Positions 11,871 through 22,345 of a stretch of DNA of 42,216 nucleotides are shown one piece after another. Positions within the stretch are counted from its first letter, which is position 1. Each line of letters opens with the position of its first letter. The stretch spans positions 1-42,216 of the forward strand of contig JAWQRO010000347.1 in assembly GCA_033557835.1 (NCBI GenBank), written 5' to 3'. This DNA is from Helochares maculicollis (lineage: Eukaryota; Arthropoda; Insecta; Coleoptera; Hydrophilidae). The translations under genes were made by a program, and so were the position numbers. The notes beneath the pieces were generated by a model, which was not told the origin of the DNA, did no database searches, and saw only the letters and a program-made list of their open reading frames with translations.

Positions 11871-11954
11871 CGCATCATCTGCTTGCCGCCCCACTCGCCG
11901 CATCATCTGCTTGCCTCGCTTTTCGTCGCATCGTTTGCTTGTTCACCCGTCCTT
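11871..11954. repeat. 28-bp tandem repeat, three units
   Basis: Three units begin at 11871, 11899 and 11927. The first two start with identical CGCATCATCTGCTTGCC and the third with CGCATCGTTTGCTTGTT; the rest of each unit is C-rich and more diverged. The exact 28-bp spacing makes this a true short array. Confidence 0.85.
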
Positions 11955-13469
11955 TGCTTCAACGCAAAACTAGATTTCTGTATAGAACTAGCGAATGCAT
12001 ATGTCAAAAGTATGCATTTTGATCAAGGAGTTTTTTATCTCCTCTTTGCACTTTCCTTGCGCATTGGACCTCGCCCTCAAAGGGATCGATTTTAATCAAA
12101 ATAATCAAGAAGGGAAATAAGACTCTGGTCAAATAAATATTTCTGGTAAGACGAAGAGGGTGTAGGACAAAGCATAAGTTCCCTAAGAAATCCCAAATAA
12201 ACAGTTTTCAGCACATACACACACTGACCCAAATCGTAGGAAGAAAAAGAAATGTGTTGGTCTATCTGAGATCGATATAAAGCACGGAGCGTTTGATTAA
12301 ATTTCGACTGTATAGTTGTTGGTCCTGCTGGTTCCAGATGCTGGTGTGTTTTAGTGTTGCGGCAATATAATATCGTACGAATGCAGGTGTTGTTGTTTAT
12401 ATGTCGGTAATGAAGTACAAATGTTTATGAGAACTCGTATTTCCGCAAGCGCCGCACAGCCCGCCATTTAGCACCAGAAGCACACGGAATCGCGTCTTGT
12501 GCTGCTGTTATTTAGCTAAGAGAAAGAAAAAAGGCCAAGATAACGCTACCCAATATACACTAAAATTACAAGAGGGAACAGTTAGGAAAGTTTTCCTCCC
12601 TTGCTCGCCCCGGATGTATAAGCAACATACTGCTGCCTCTACTGTTGCCTCTTTTACCGTCGAAGGTGCCTCCTTTACCGTCGTTGCTTTCCAAGTCTCT
12701 CCTTCTTAAAGTTGCTGTCTCCTTTACTATCGCTGCAGCATTTTCTATATCGCTGACTTTTCTAGCGCTACTGCCTCTTCTACTCCTCTATTTTTGTTGT
12801 TTTCTCCGCTTCCGCATTCACAATTGCCATAGCCTACCGAAGGCCCTTGCCAAACGACCAACCCCTACAGAAATGCTCTAATTAGAAATTTATCTAGAGT
12901 AGAGAAATAGATTTCTTGCGCGGCGTCCACCAAGACCGTTTCCTTCTTGATAACAAAACACCCCACAACAGCTTCGTCTTCCAGCCCCGAACTCAGCCCC
13001 TTCTTGCTATGCGTTATCTTTATGTGTTTCGAGAATTATTGTCAATCAATGTAGGGCTTTCTTATCTTTAGAATTAATTAGCGGTGTTTGGCTCAATTAA
13101 TCTGATTTGGAATATAAATGGCGCCATTTAATATGATGTAATGTACAATCTAAAAATCTGACCAACACTGAGTTTTACGAAACACGATTTAGGTAATAAA
13201 TAATACGTTTTATAAAGAATATAAACCAGACCCTTTATCGAAAAGTTACAAATTTTGTCTTAGTATCTACAAACAAATCCATGAGCATGCAATGTTTGTG
13301 CAAAATGTTTATAGCAGTGTTTCCGAAAGAATATTGCAACCATTTTTAGACATTTCTCAACAAAACTGTATATCTTTAAAACTTCTGAAACCAATTCAAG
13401 TTTAATGTGTTTTTTTAACAAGACTGATGTAATTTTGAAGTATTTTGTAGAAAAAGTTGTGTGCTATCG
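11955..13469. other. Gene-free spacer with pyrimidine-rich degenerate repeat
   Basis: Between about 12631 and 12790 the plus strand is built of related CT-rich words. TGCCTCTTTTACCGTCG at 12646 recurs as TGCCTCCTTTACCGTCG at 12667, a 21-bp period, and weaker echoes follow (TGTCTCCTTTACTATCG near 12715). The open frames over it reflect this composition. Nothing else is recognisable. Confidence 0.5.
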
Positions 13470-14404
13470 ATTAATAATGCAATAGTTGCCGGGAAAATAA
13501 AAATCGGCTGCATTTTAGAGGGAAATTTATAAAGATATGTGTTTCGCGGTCCAAATCTAGAACATCTAATTTGCGCGTGTGTCAGTAATGTCCATCAAAA
13601 ACTAGCAACATTAGAGAGACTTCAAAAGAATTTGTTTTTTTCAATGAAACTCTTAATCCATGCGGTAAACAAATTGGATTGGATCCGGTCAGATGGATGA
13701 ATTTTTCCAATAAATCCCGCTGGGGCACCTTTCATCAATTGGTCTGTTTAATTTCAACGAGGGATTATTAATATAGATGACACAAAGGTGTCCGATATAG
13801 CAAACAAGTGTGCGTAGTGATTCCCATACTGTAGCAGTCAAAGCCCCTACCTGCGTTTTGTTTTTCTTTTTTACATACGACTTGTGGTATTTTTGGCTAC
13901 AATATTGTCAGTTCAGTTTTATCAACGTTAAAAATTCTGGATAATTTTCGTTTCCTATTTCAGCCTCCAATATGTTGAATAATTCTGTAACCATTTCACG
14001 GTGAAAGCCTTGAGAACTTGAGTTTGATGACCTTATTGGTCTGCATAATGATAGTACCTGCCTATATCATCTCAAAAAGTGATGCAATCAATTCCTTGCT
14101 GTCATTTAACTTCTGAGCAAATTTTCAATGATATTTTTAAAGTCAGTTGATAGATCATTTCACTAGACTCAATGAACAAAATATATTCAGTCTACTTTAG
14201 TTTTCTACCACGAGATTTATGCACAAGTAACTCTGAAGAATCTTAAGATTCCTTGGCCAACCGTATCAATGTAGATCTAGATTCAAAACATATTTTTATT
14301 CTCTTTTTATAGCTCCACTGCTTTAATAACCATTCTAATTTGGTCAGGTTTCCAAATTTCTCTTTTTATTTCAACGGTCGAGGCTCCAAAATTTTTCGAG
14401 GCAT
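13470..14404 (-). pseudogene. pogo/Tigger-type DDE transposase fossil
   Basis: Remains of a pogo/Tigger transposase (Tc1/mariner superfamily, CENP-B-like DNA-binding domain plus DDE catalytic core), readable only by changing frame repeatedly. On the minus strand: start-like MPRKILEPRPLK (ATG at 14404), then WKPDQIRMVIKAVEL (helix-turn-helix, about 14354-14310), FHREMVTEFFNILEAEIG (about 13960-14010), FNVDKTELTIL (normally VDETG, first catalytic Asp), KTQVGALTA, LMKGAPAGFIGKIHPSD (about 13730), NLFTAWIKSFIEK, and MLLVFDGHY*HTRKLDVLDL, which holds the second catalytic Asp in the family's DGH motif. The order and spacing of these blocks match the family. The end with the third acidic residue was not found. 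Many stops and indels indicate an old copy. No terminal repeats were located. Named families such as jerky or CENP-B host genes are unlikely given the decay. Confidence 0.82.
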
Positions 14405-15569
14405 CTATAAAAGTATCAAAATATCATTCAGGTATGTTAAAATACAAATTCAAACCAGCAACGAGAAGGGGCCATATTACCAGTACGGTGAAATTTATAA
14501 GCTAATCTTAATAAATATACAACATCAAAAATTTACCTCTGTCATCTTCAACATTCAATGCTGGTCAACCATAATGTCCAGTTCTCCAAAGTTTTCAAAA
14601 CTATTAAATTAAAAGCAATACAATAAACTTTTTGCGAATACAGGTCCAAAAAGACCAAAGTATGGGCAGCCCTCTCTGTCTTTCAAATCAATAATAATAA
14701 TGAATCAAAGTAGCCGCTTTATATTTAAATACTATGAAATTATCGCTATTGGATAATACCAGCAATTAGTGAGCTGTTCGATTTAATTTCAATTATTGGA
14801 ACACTAGACTCGCATAGCTCATCATATCTAACAGAATTCCAATAGAGAAAAAATAGACCCTTGGAAACTTTGAGTGCAATATATGAAAATTATATATGCT
14901 TTATCATATAAAGCATTGTATGTCAAATACCAACTACTTCATTAATAACGATCTGTCAGTGTAGAGCAAATTTACTTTAAAAAAATGAAGCAAATTGTGT
15001 TGATTATCTCACAACTTACGGCCTGTTTTACAAAATGGTAAGTAAGATAAGAAAATATTTCCTTTATTTACAAACAAAACTTCACATTTCCTTGATTTGA
15101 AGTTTTGCTTCTTTTTCTTTTTATTAATATAATCATCATAAAAATTACATTTATTTCCGAGTTTCTCAGCTCTGCAATTCACCCTAAAATCGCACCAGTT
15201 CTTTTACATGGGAAATAAACCTCAAATATGTATTTTAGTTAAAATCAGTTCTGCGAAAATATGTTAACAAATCTGCCACCTGCAGGAACTTAAACACTTG
15301 CTCTGTACTCTTTTGTTAAATTCCTCTTGAATAATCTAAACTCATATAAGAAAGTCTCTTGGTGGTGATTTCTTTAAAAATATATCAGTAAAACAACACC
15401 AGCTCGAATATAAGCACACGATGATTATAATGAACAGCAGTCCACGAGGAAACACTTCCAAAACATTTTTAAACGAGCATTTGGGAGCATTATATTTTCG
15501 AAGTGATATATAAAGTAATTAAGCCACAATTGAGATAAAATCTCTATTGTTATTAAATAGGATTTGAGG
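14405..15569. other. Gene-free AT-rich spacer with a short hairpin
   Basis: No supported gene. A 10-bp inverted repeat (CAAAACTTCA ... TGAAGTTTTG, loop about 12 nt) lies at 15076-15107. The open frame at 14340-14612 on the plus strand is antisense to the start of the pogo-like fossil and then runs into plain AT-rich sequence. Confidence 0.5.
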
Positions 15570-16420
15570 ATCTGGCAGATGGACGCCCAAACAGGGGGAC
15601 CACCGCATTGTAGGTGACGTCAGTGACGCACTACCCCTGACCCTTATTGTCCTGTGACTGCAATACATTAAAACAACCCTAAACTTGAATTAAGGGTGTT
15701 GACACAAGATTACCCTAATCTAACTTGGTTGTTATTATCTCCTTTGCCTTGCCTGAAGCTGAGGTTCCCTCTTGAAATTAATAATTGATTTGTTTGGATG
15801 CGGAATCGGTGATTTTTGATCAGGTCGAGCCAGATAAATGCGCTCTCTATCTCCTCAAGCAAATTAATTAACCGGAACAAATTGGTGGTGAAAAGGTAAG
15901 AAGTTTATTTGTAGCTGGCCCAGTTGGTGGTGTTCCGATGCAGCAAGAGAAGATCCCAGGACTAAATTTATGGGTGGCACGTTAACTTTGCGCAAAAGGT
16001 TACCATAGGCATTCCTGGAAAACCAAAAATCGATTAGAGTTTAATAAATAATCCTCCGGGTGCGCTGCTGAAGTCGGAGCCGTTGGCCAAGCTGGGTAAC
16101 ACATGGATTCAATGGCGCTTGACCAATCTGCCGTGCCGGAGCGGACCCATATATCGTAGTTCTATTGCTATAACGTATTTAGAAGCACCCGCACCCTTCT
16201 GGATTGAGGCGCGGGCGTTTGGGGAATTACACAGCACAGCGCCAGCAGCAGCAAGACCTAGCTCGCTGGGTGCACCCCAACAGCCAGCAGAGCAACCCCA
16301 GCTGTGTGTATTATCTCTTAATGTTGCACTTTACGCCAGCGTTACATTTGACCCACTATTCGCACAACTAAATAAACTATGTATTTTAGGGTGTCTGACT
16401 GCATTCTAGGGGCTATAATT
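15570..16420. promoter_or_regulatory. Candidate cis-regulatory island
   Basis: A GC-richer island in AT-rich surroundings, dense in short words known as developmental transcription-factor sites. It contains a full palindromic CRE/bZIP site TGACGTCA (15615-15622) followed two bases later by TGACGCA, TAATCT, TGATTTTTGAT, AATTAATTAA, ATTTATGG (caudal/Abd-B type), ATCGATTAG and two CAAT words near 16110. The downstream part (16083-16409) has an open frame rich in Ala and Pro from CAGCAGCAGC sequence, but no recognised domain and no start that looks genuine. Regulatory function is an inference from composition and motif density alone. Confidence 0.25.
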
Positions 16421-18339
16421 CCTGACAATATCTGATTCACATATAAATGGAATAATATACTTCCTTTTCAGTGCTCCGGACGTGTGTTATTGTCCGATAA
16501 TAATATATATTACATGTGTTCTCTATCAATGCCAACCATGCAAACATTCGTGCGGTTATTTATTTAACCGTTTTACCAACAATATTCCAATTTGGAGGGA
16601 AAAATATCCGGGCAGCATTATTTTTTCTTTCTCCGGCATCTAACTGGTCCCATTATCGCGATGGTGCTGCGATTACCAGCATTGATTTTAGCTATCATCG
16701 CAACACTTATACCTTCAGCGTTTCTAGGTTTTTACAAGCAGTTGAAAATAAAATATTCCAGGTGCTTATATAAACTATTTATTTTGGTCTTAAGCCCAAT
16801 AATTTAACTGATTTTTGACTGAATCCAGCGAGAATTCATTCACCACACGATGTAAAATAACATGTGGACTACTTCTTAAATTAATAGGCATCATAATACG
16901 GAGAAGCCAAAAACCTTTTAGTGCTTGTTTGAATACTATCAGAGCATTCAGTACAGAACAACAAAAATTATTGGATTCGTTAATATTGAAATAAATTTTA
17001 TTATTGCGCAGCTTGATTTAAAATAAAATTAACATCGATTGATTTTTATGCCTTAACTTTTAAAACTAGGTATGACATTTAAAGTCAGTCAATTTTATCA
17101 CATATAAAGTGAAACTTAGGCTGTTAAGATGAAACAATGAGCTAAGAAATCATTTCTAGCGTATTTGATAGTGACTATCCGGCACAGACTAGTAATTTTA
17201 ACAGGATTAGTAATATAAATATGAGAAATAAATCTTCAAGATAAATGGTGCAATTGCAGATGTGTGATGGTAGTAAAGAAAAATCTTGTAAATTTGAAAA
17301 TTCTGTACTTTAGCTTAGTTTAGAGTCAAGTTGCAACTTGCTTTGCGGATCAAGAGACAAATTAGTATCTAATTCAATAGACGTCGTGGATAGCTTTTTA
17401 TTAGCTGAGAAAAATATTCACAAAAATACAAGTTTCAGTTTAGGGGCTATCTATTTAAATTAAGTAATAATAAAAGTTCTTGGTTGCAATGAATTAAATA
17501 CTCGAGATTGTTCTTCATATCCTTCATATCACCTTGTATTTACTTTATTTCTAACTAATCTTAGTTTAACTCTTAACAATTCACTAGTAATGAATAAAAT
17601 TATAATTAGCACAAACTTACCATTTTGAAGTACTAGCAAAGTATTATGAAGTAGTGGAATTTAATTATAGTAATAGTGTAGTAACATTTATCAAAGCACA
17701 ATAATTAGAAAATTTAAAGTATTCTCTTGTTTTTGAAATTATATCAGTATTTAAGTGTTACATACCGCAATATAACAACAATTGTTTGTTACATACTTGC
17801 CTGTTCTGCTCGCTTAATACATTGTAATTGTTTTTGAGCTCTGGTAGGGTAGTATTTTTGCATTAATAATGTTGGTTTTATTTATGAAACACAATCCGGC
17901 CATTTTTGACTGCTGAGCTCATTGCTGAATCTTTTATCATCCAGCAAACACATCACCTACAAAATTTAAAAATACTCTCTACTCGTTAAAAGCCGCAATA
18001 GTTGTTCTAATAAAACTATAAAGGAAGACGATGGTTCCTATCTTAAAATAAAAACAATATTTCTTTTTCCGACGCAATCATGCTGAATTACATCACTATC
18101 GTTTTCCAACGAGGAATTGTGCCACATTCAGAATTATTTATTTCACTTAGTTACAATACAAATAGCCACTAAATAATTTAAATCGCAGCCATAAATTTTA
18201 TTCCTTAAATTCTTAGACGTATTAAAATTAAAACGTGATTTCTTAATCAATTGATCAAGTATATCACAGGAGTTATCTGTTCAGTCTTTTGACAATTTAC
18301 CATTCGTGATACTAAAAAAATAGCGAATGTGATGTTGGT
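16421..18339. other. Gene-free AT-rich spacer
   Basis: Very AT-rich, with many AATTAA and TTTATT words. No open frame beyond about 85 codons and nothing recognisable on either strand. Confidence 0.6.
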
Positions 18340-18770
18340 GGTACTTTAAGCCTTCGCTACGTCGTAGCTGGCTCTGCGCTGTGGGGGCGATATTTCAAAT
18401 TACAAGAAGTTTTGCAGAAGATTTGTCGGGAGGCATATGCAAAGTTGTTATCGGAGGTAAAAAATGTTTGGAACGGCTTAGCTGCCGATATGGGCTATCT
18501 TTCACGCTAAGGTTTTCCTATTGATTAGCAATCTCGTTATTTAAATGGGGCCCTGGAATGCCATTGTTAAGGCGCAAAATTTATAACCCCGTAAAAATTT
18601 AAATGGAAATTGTGCGTTTATAACCCTGTACACATCGAGGATGCTATTGGTTTTACGGCGAAGCACGACACGATGCGGTGCGATGGCGACGCCACATCCG
18701 GAAGCGAGGCTTGGCAGGACAATAAATTTTTAATGCCGCATAGGTCACTCTACTAATGCATGCAAATTTG
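18340..18770. promoter_or_regulatory. Candidate cis-regulatory island with duplicated TTTATAACCC
   Basis: A GC-richer block bounded sharply by AT-rich DNA. TTTATAACCCC (18580-18590) recurs as TTTATAACCCTG (18618-18629); the copies share preceding GCG and following GTA, suggesting two related sites about 38 bp apart. TTTATNR words are typical of caudal/posterior Hox binding. An exact POU octamer ATGCAAAT lies at 18760-18767. No reading frame looks coding. Enhancer function is inferred. Confidence 0.25.
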
Positions 18771-21080
18771 TATGTAGGACACAAAAGCAATTAATGCTTA
18801 CATTAACCCTTTAGTTTAATTTTTTTATAAAATTTTATTGTATTCTCGGGAGTCCAAACTTATTAAACAAAAGGCTTTGCGCTCTAATGCAATTAGTTTT
18901 TGCACATTTTTATAATTAATTTAATACAGGGCTATAATCTTTAAAGCCAGCAGCCAATTATTCATAATATTGGTAATGTGATACTTGGAACAACATTTAT
19001 TGCGGAAAAGACCCTCTAGAGCTTAATTGAATTAGAAACAGATAATTTAATATTATTAAAGTAACTTAATATATTATCCAAGGAAGCTACCTCGACGATT
19101 TAATTTTAAGTCGTCACGACATGCCAATTAAAATAAATAATTTAAATCTATATTTATTTTTAAAATTGCTGCTTGTAATATAAGACCATATTATAGACTT
19201 CCTAATAAACAAGATACAAACAATATAAACATACTTTTGATAAATCATAAATTTTGTATTTTTTCATCAGTTTAAATTTGTATAATTTGATATGCAAAAT
19301 CTGTCACAACCAAAAATGTTCATTGACTTTTTTGATCAAAATTTAATGATGCGCAAGCAGTAAAATTCATCGATTCAATCAGAAAAAGCCAAGGGAAATC
19401 AGAAAGCCCTAAAGATTCTCCAATAAAACAAATCATAAAATGATGAGAGTGTATTATCAGGTATTGTTTTGTTTCATCGAGGGGTACGGCAGAGAAGCTC
19501 AATTAGTTTGTAATTGGTGGTACGGCGAACGTTTTTCTCCGATTTCCACTTCACCCTCGCTCCCTGAATGTTTGTGCTTTTATATAAATTTTAATAGAAG
19601 GGGGAAATTAAGCTTTTTTTTCATTTTTGCTTCGCCTGCGAAAGCAACTCAAATATCGGTGTGTTTTTGTTGGCTTGCCTCGTGATCGGAATACGGGAAA
19701 CGAGAAAACAAGGCCGCTCAATTCATTCTACAAAAACATTCCGTCTCAGAAATGTATATAAATATAACAATAATTCTCTTCGCGTACGTTAATAACCTAA
19801 CAGTTGGACACATATTGTGTAGATTTCCTCAACAAAGGGGACACGGATATAACCGCGGCGAATGAAAATAAAAGATTTATGGCCCTGCAACAGACTGCGT
19901 ATTAAAGTATCCCCAGTGCGAACCGTGCTGAATCCGATTTTCCTCTAGTCCTGCTCCGTGCAGTCGCCGCTCCTACAACAGCTCATTATTTATTAAATAC
20001 CATGATTATTAATCTCTAAGAGATCCCCTATTAGCTTGCTTTTCAAATATTGATTTTAAAATTCTACACAACATGGCTCTGTAGACCACTTCACTTCTTT
20101 TGCCTTGGGGCACCACGGCTCCGGTCAGCGTCGGAACCAGCACTAGAGCATGGTCCACCAGCCTGCAACACTTCTTGCTTAATATTTCACCTCTCTCTCT
20201 CATTCCTTTCTCTCGCTCTTGTAGAAGATTTTCACTGAATTTCCTACCCTCTCGACTGCTCAGGTTATATTTATGTCTCCCCCCGAAGGTAAACCTCAAA
20301 ACTTGCCTGAAATCCCCAACTGTACACGGCAAAGTTTTCCAGTAAAAATCTTGAGCCATTGTATGTGATGAAAGGCCTCTTAAAGAATTCTTGTGTTTAG
20401 GTTAAAAATTCAAGAAGAAGTGTGTATCTATTTATCTTATTTTCCAAAGTAAGTAGACGTATTTACAGAGCGGGCTTATATCAGACCGTTAATATCCTTC
20501 AATATCCTCTATCCTTCTGCTGAACTTTACTAAATATAGTTTGGAAGTCTGGTGGTATCTGATGCAAACTTAATGGATACTGGCTATCTCTAAACAACCT
20601 GTTAAATCTCCGCGGTTGTTCCATTTACAAAGCGAGTTAAATTTTCTGATCGGCAAGGAAAATTATGTCTTTTGTTGAAACAATGATAGAACACATAATT
20701 TAGATAATTGGAACTGTTTACCACCTTTATTATTTACAAAACATTTTTAGAACAAGCTAAGGATGGTAATTTTCTTAGTAAGTATTTATTTAGCTGGTAT
20801 TAAAGCCACGTCGTAACCTTAAACTCGATGACTTTATTATTCGTATGCCATGACTGGAGGTCAACTTAAGGTCATTCGAATAAATGCTGTATTTAATTGG
20901 ATCAACTTTATATTGTATAACAAACAATTTGGTACAGCAATTAATCAGCTTGATCCGATTTGGGCAACATATGGAGCAGCACAAAGATGATAATGTGTAA
21001 AGTAGCTAAACACAGTTAAGGGATCAAAAAGATATTCCACATAAAAGATAGATGACAGATGTTATCCTTTAGCTAATAAA
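18771..21080. other. Gene-free spacer with GC-richer patch
   Basis: No gene could be supported. The minus strand 20009-20359 holds a 116-codon open frame (starting MAQDFYWKTL) with a mixed, charged composition but no recognised motif. The plus strand at 20180-20222 has a long CT tract ending in CTTGTAG that resembles a splice acceptor. The two observations point to opposite strands, so neither is called a gene. The rest is AT-rich. Confidence 0.45.
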
Positions 21081-21102
21081 GGGTTCACATGGTACACCAG
21101 GT

Positions 21103-21480
21103 GTACATCCACAAAAAGTTAGTGTTTGGTGGGGATTTTGGGCCGGCGGCGTCATTGGGCCGTACTTTTCCAAAATATACTTTAGCGAGACCATCATCGT
21201 CAACTGTAGACGCTGTAAAACAAAGATAACCTTTTTCTCTTACCCCAATTGAGCGATCTGGAGGCATACGAGAACCAGTTCTATTAGAATGGCGCCACTT
21301 GCCACACAACGGATACCACGATGGAGAGTCTATATAAACGATTTGAGATTATGATTCTCTTTCGCAAAGGTGACATGAATTGGCCGCTAAGCTCGCATGA
21401 TTTGATCTAGCTAAATTTTGTCGCAGGTCTAAGCCAATAAGATCCACTTGACCGATGTTCATCAACATAATCGCTCATTG
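21103..21480 (+). pseudogene. IS630/Tc1/mariner-superfamily transposase fossil
   Basis: C-terminal half of a DDE transposase of the insect group whose core reads VTVWCAFWAGG...GPFFF. Here VHPQKVSVWWGFWAGGVIGP runs from 21103. Next come YFSK..FSETIIVNCRR, the second catalytic region FY*NGATCHTTDTT (about 21275-21310), MESLYKRF, and GDMNWPLSSHDLI ahead of the third acidic residue. In the family the second motif is QDGATCH; here the catalytic Asp codon is Asn and is preceded by a stop, so the copy is dead. Frames slip near 21220-21260 and after 21420. No N-terminal half or inverted repeats were found. The antisense frame at 21085-21309 is a shadow of this fossil. Confidence 0.85.
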
Positions 21481-21698
21481 CGAAATGGACCACTCGAATT
21501 CTTGCCACTACTTGAACGATATCATACCGTACATAAAGGCATAGATAATCCTTTCGAATAAAAAATAATTACGTTAATATATCCGAAATAGATTTATTTC
21601 ATTTCAATATCAATTGGCCGTCATTGAAAATCCCTATACTGGGCGTGTAAATAAAATAATTAGAATGATTTTCTTTTCACATGTTTATTCCAATAAAC

Positions 21699-22345
21699 TT
21701 AGAATTCAACATTGTCTCTTTCAAAGTAATTGCCTTTTGAAACCACACAGCGCTGAAGACGTTTCTTCCACTCCTCATGGCACTGGTGGAATTCGGATAT
21801 TGGTATAGCCTTCATCTGGTCAGTTACAGCCGTTTGAATGTTTTCCATTTTCTCAAAATGATGTCTCTTGAGGTGAGTCTTCAATTTCGGAAAGAGCAAA
21901 TAGTCACAAGGACTCAAGTGTGCCATTCCATGCTCTGGCGCTTCGTTTCCGGATCGTATTCAAACACCTCATCACCAGTAATGACATGTTCCAGAAAATG
22001 GGGATCATTCTCAATCGATTCCAAAAAGTCAATGCACCTTGCTCCCCTGTTGTTCTTTTGGTCCTGAGAAAGGTTTTGCCGAACCATTTTGGCGCAGATC
22101 ATTCTGACTGTAAAGCGACGATCTGAATACACAAGATCCCGGACTCTAACAATATTTTCAGAGGTTTTTGAAACTGAGAGCTTTCCGCTGCGAGGTCAAT
22201 CTTCAAATGAATCTTTTCCGTCTGAAAATGCCTCAAGCCACCGAAAAACCTAGACCCTTGACAAAATACTGTTTCCATAGAGTTGCTGAAATTTTGCAAA
22301 TGTTTCCGTTGCGTTGTGTCCAAGTATGAAGCAAAACTTGATACT
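21699..22345 (-). pseudogene. mariner transposase pseudogene, second lineage, internally deleted
   Basis: A different mariner lineage from the copies at 2.4 and 9.6 kb. On the minus strand from about 22345: KFCFILGHNATETFAKFQQL, YGNSILSRV*VFRWLEAFSD, SFED*PRSGKLSVSKTSENI, VYSDRRFTVRMICAKM and VITGDEVFEYDPETKRQSM (first catalytic Asp), with only two nonsense codons in one continuous frame down to about 21914. The sequence then jumps straight to MAHLSPCDYLLFPKLKTHLK (third Asp) in another frame and ends GNYFERDNVEF and stop at 21699. The centre of the catalytic domain, including the HHDNAPAH-type second Asp motif, is missing. The deletion junction is at about 21914-21926. Inverted repeats were not identified with confidence. 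Confidence 0.9.

Noticed and set aside
21085..21309. 74-codon minus-strand open frame (MCGKWRHSNRTG...)
   Set aside because: It is the antisense of the IS630-type transposase fossil, which explains the sequence far better on the plus strand.
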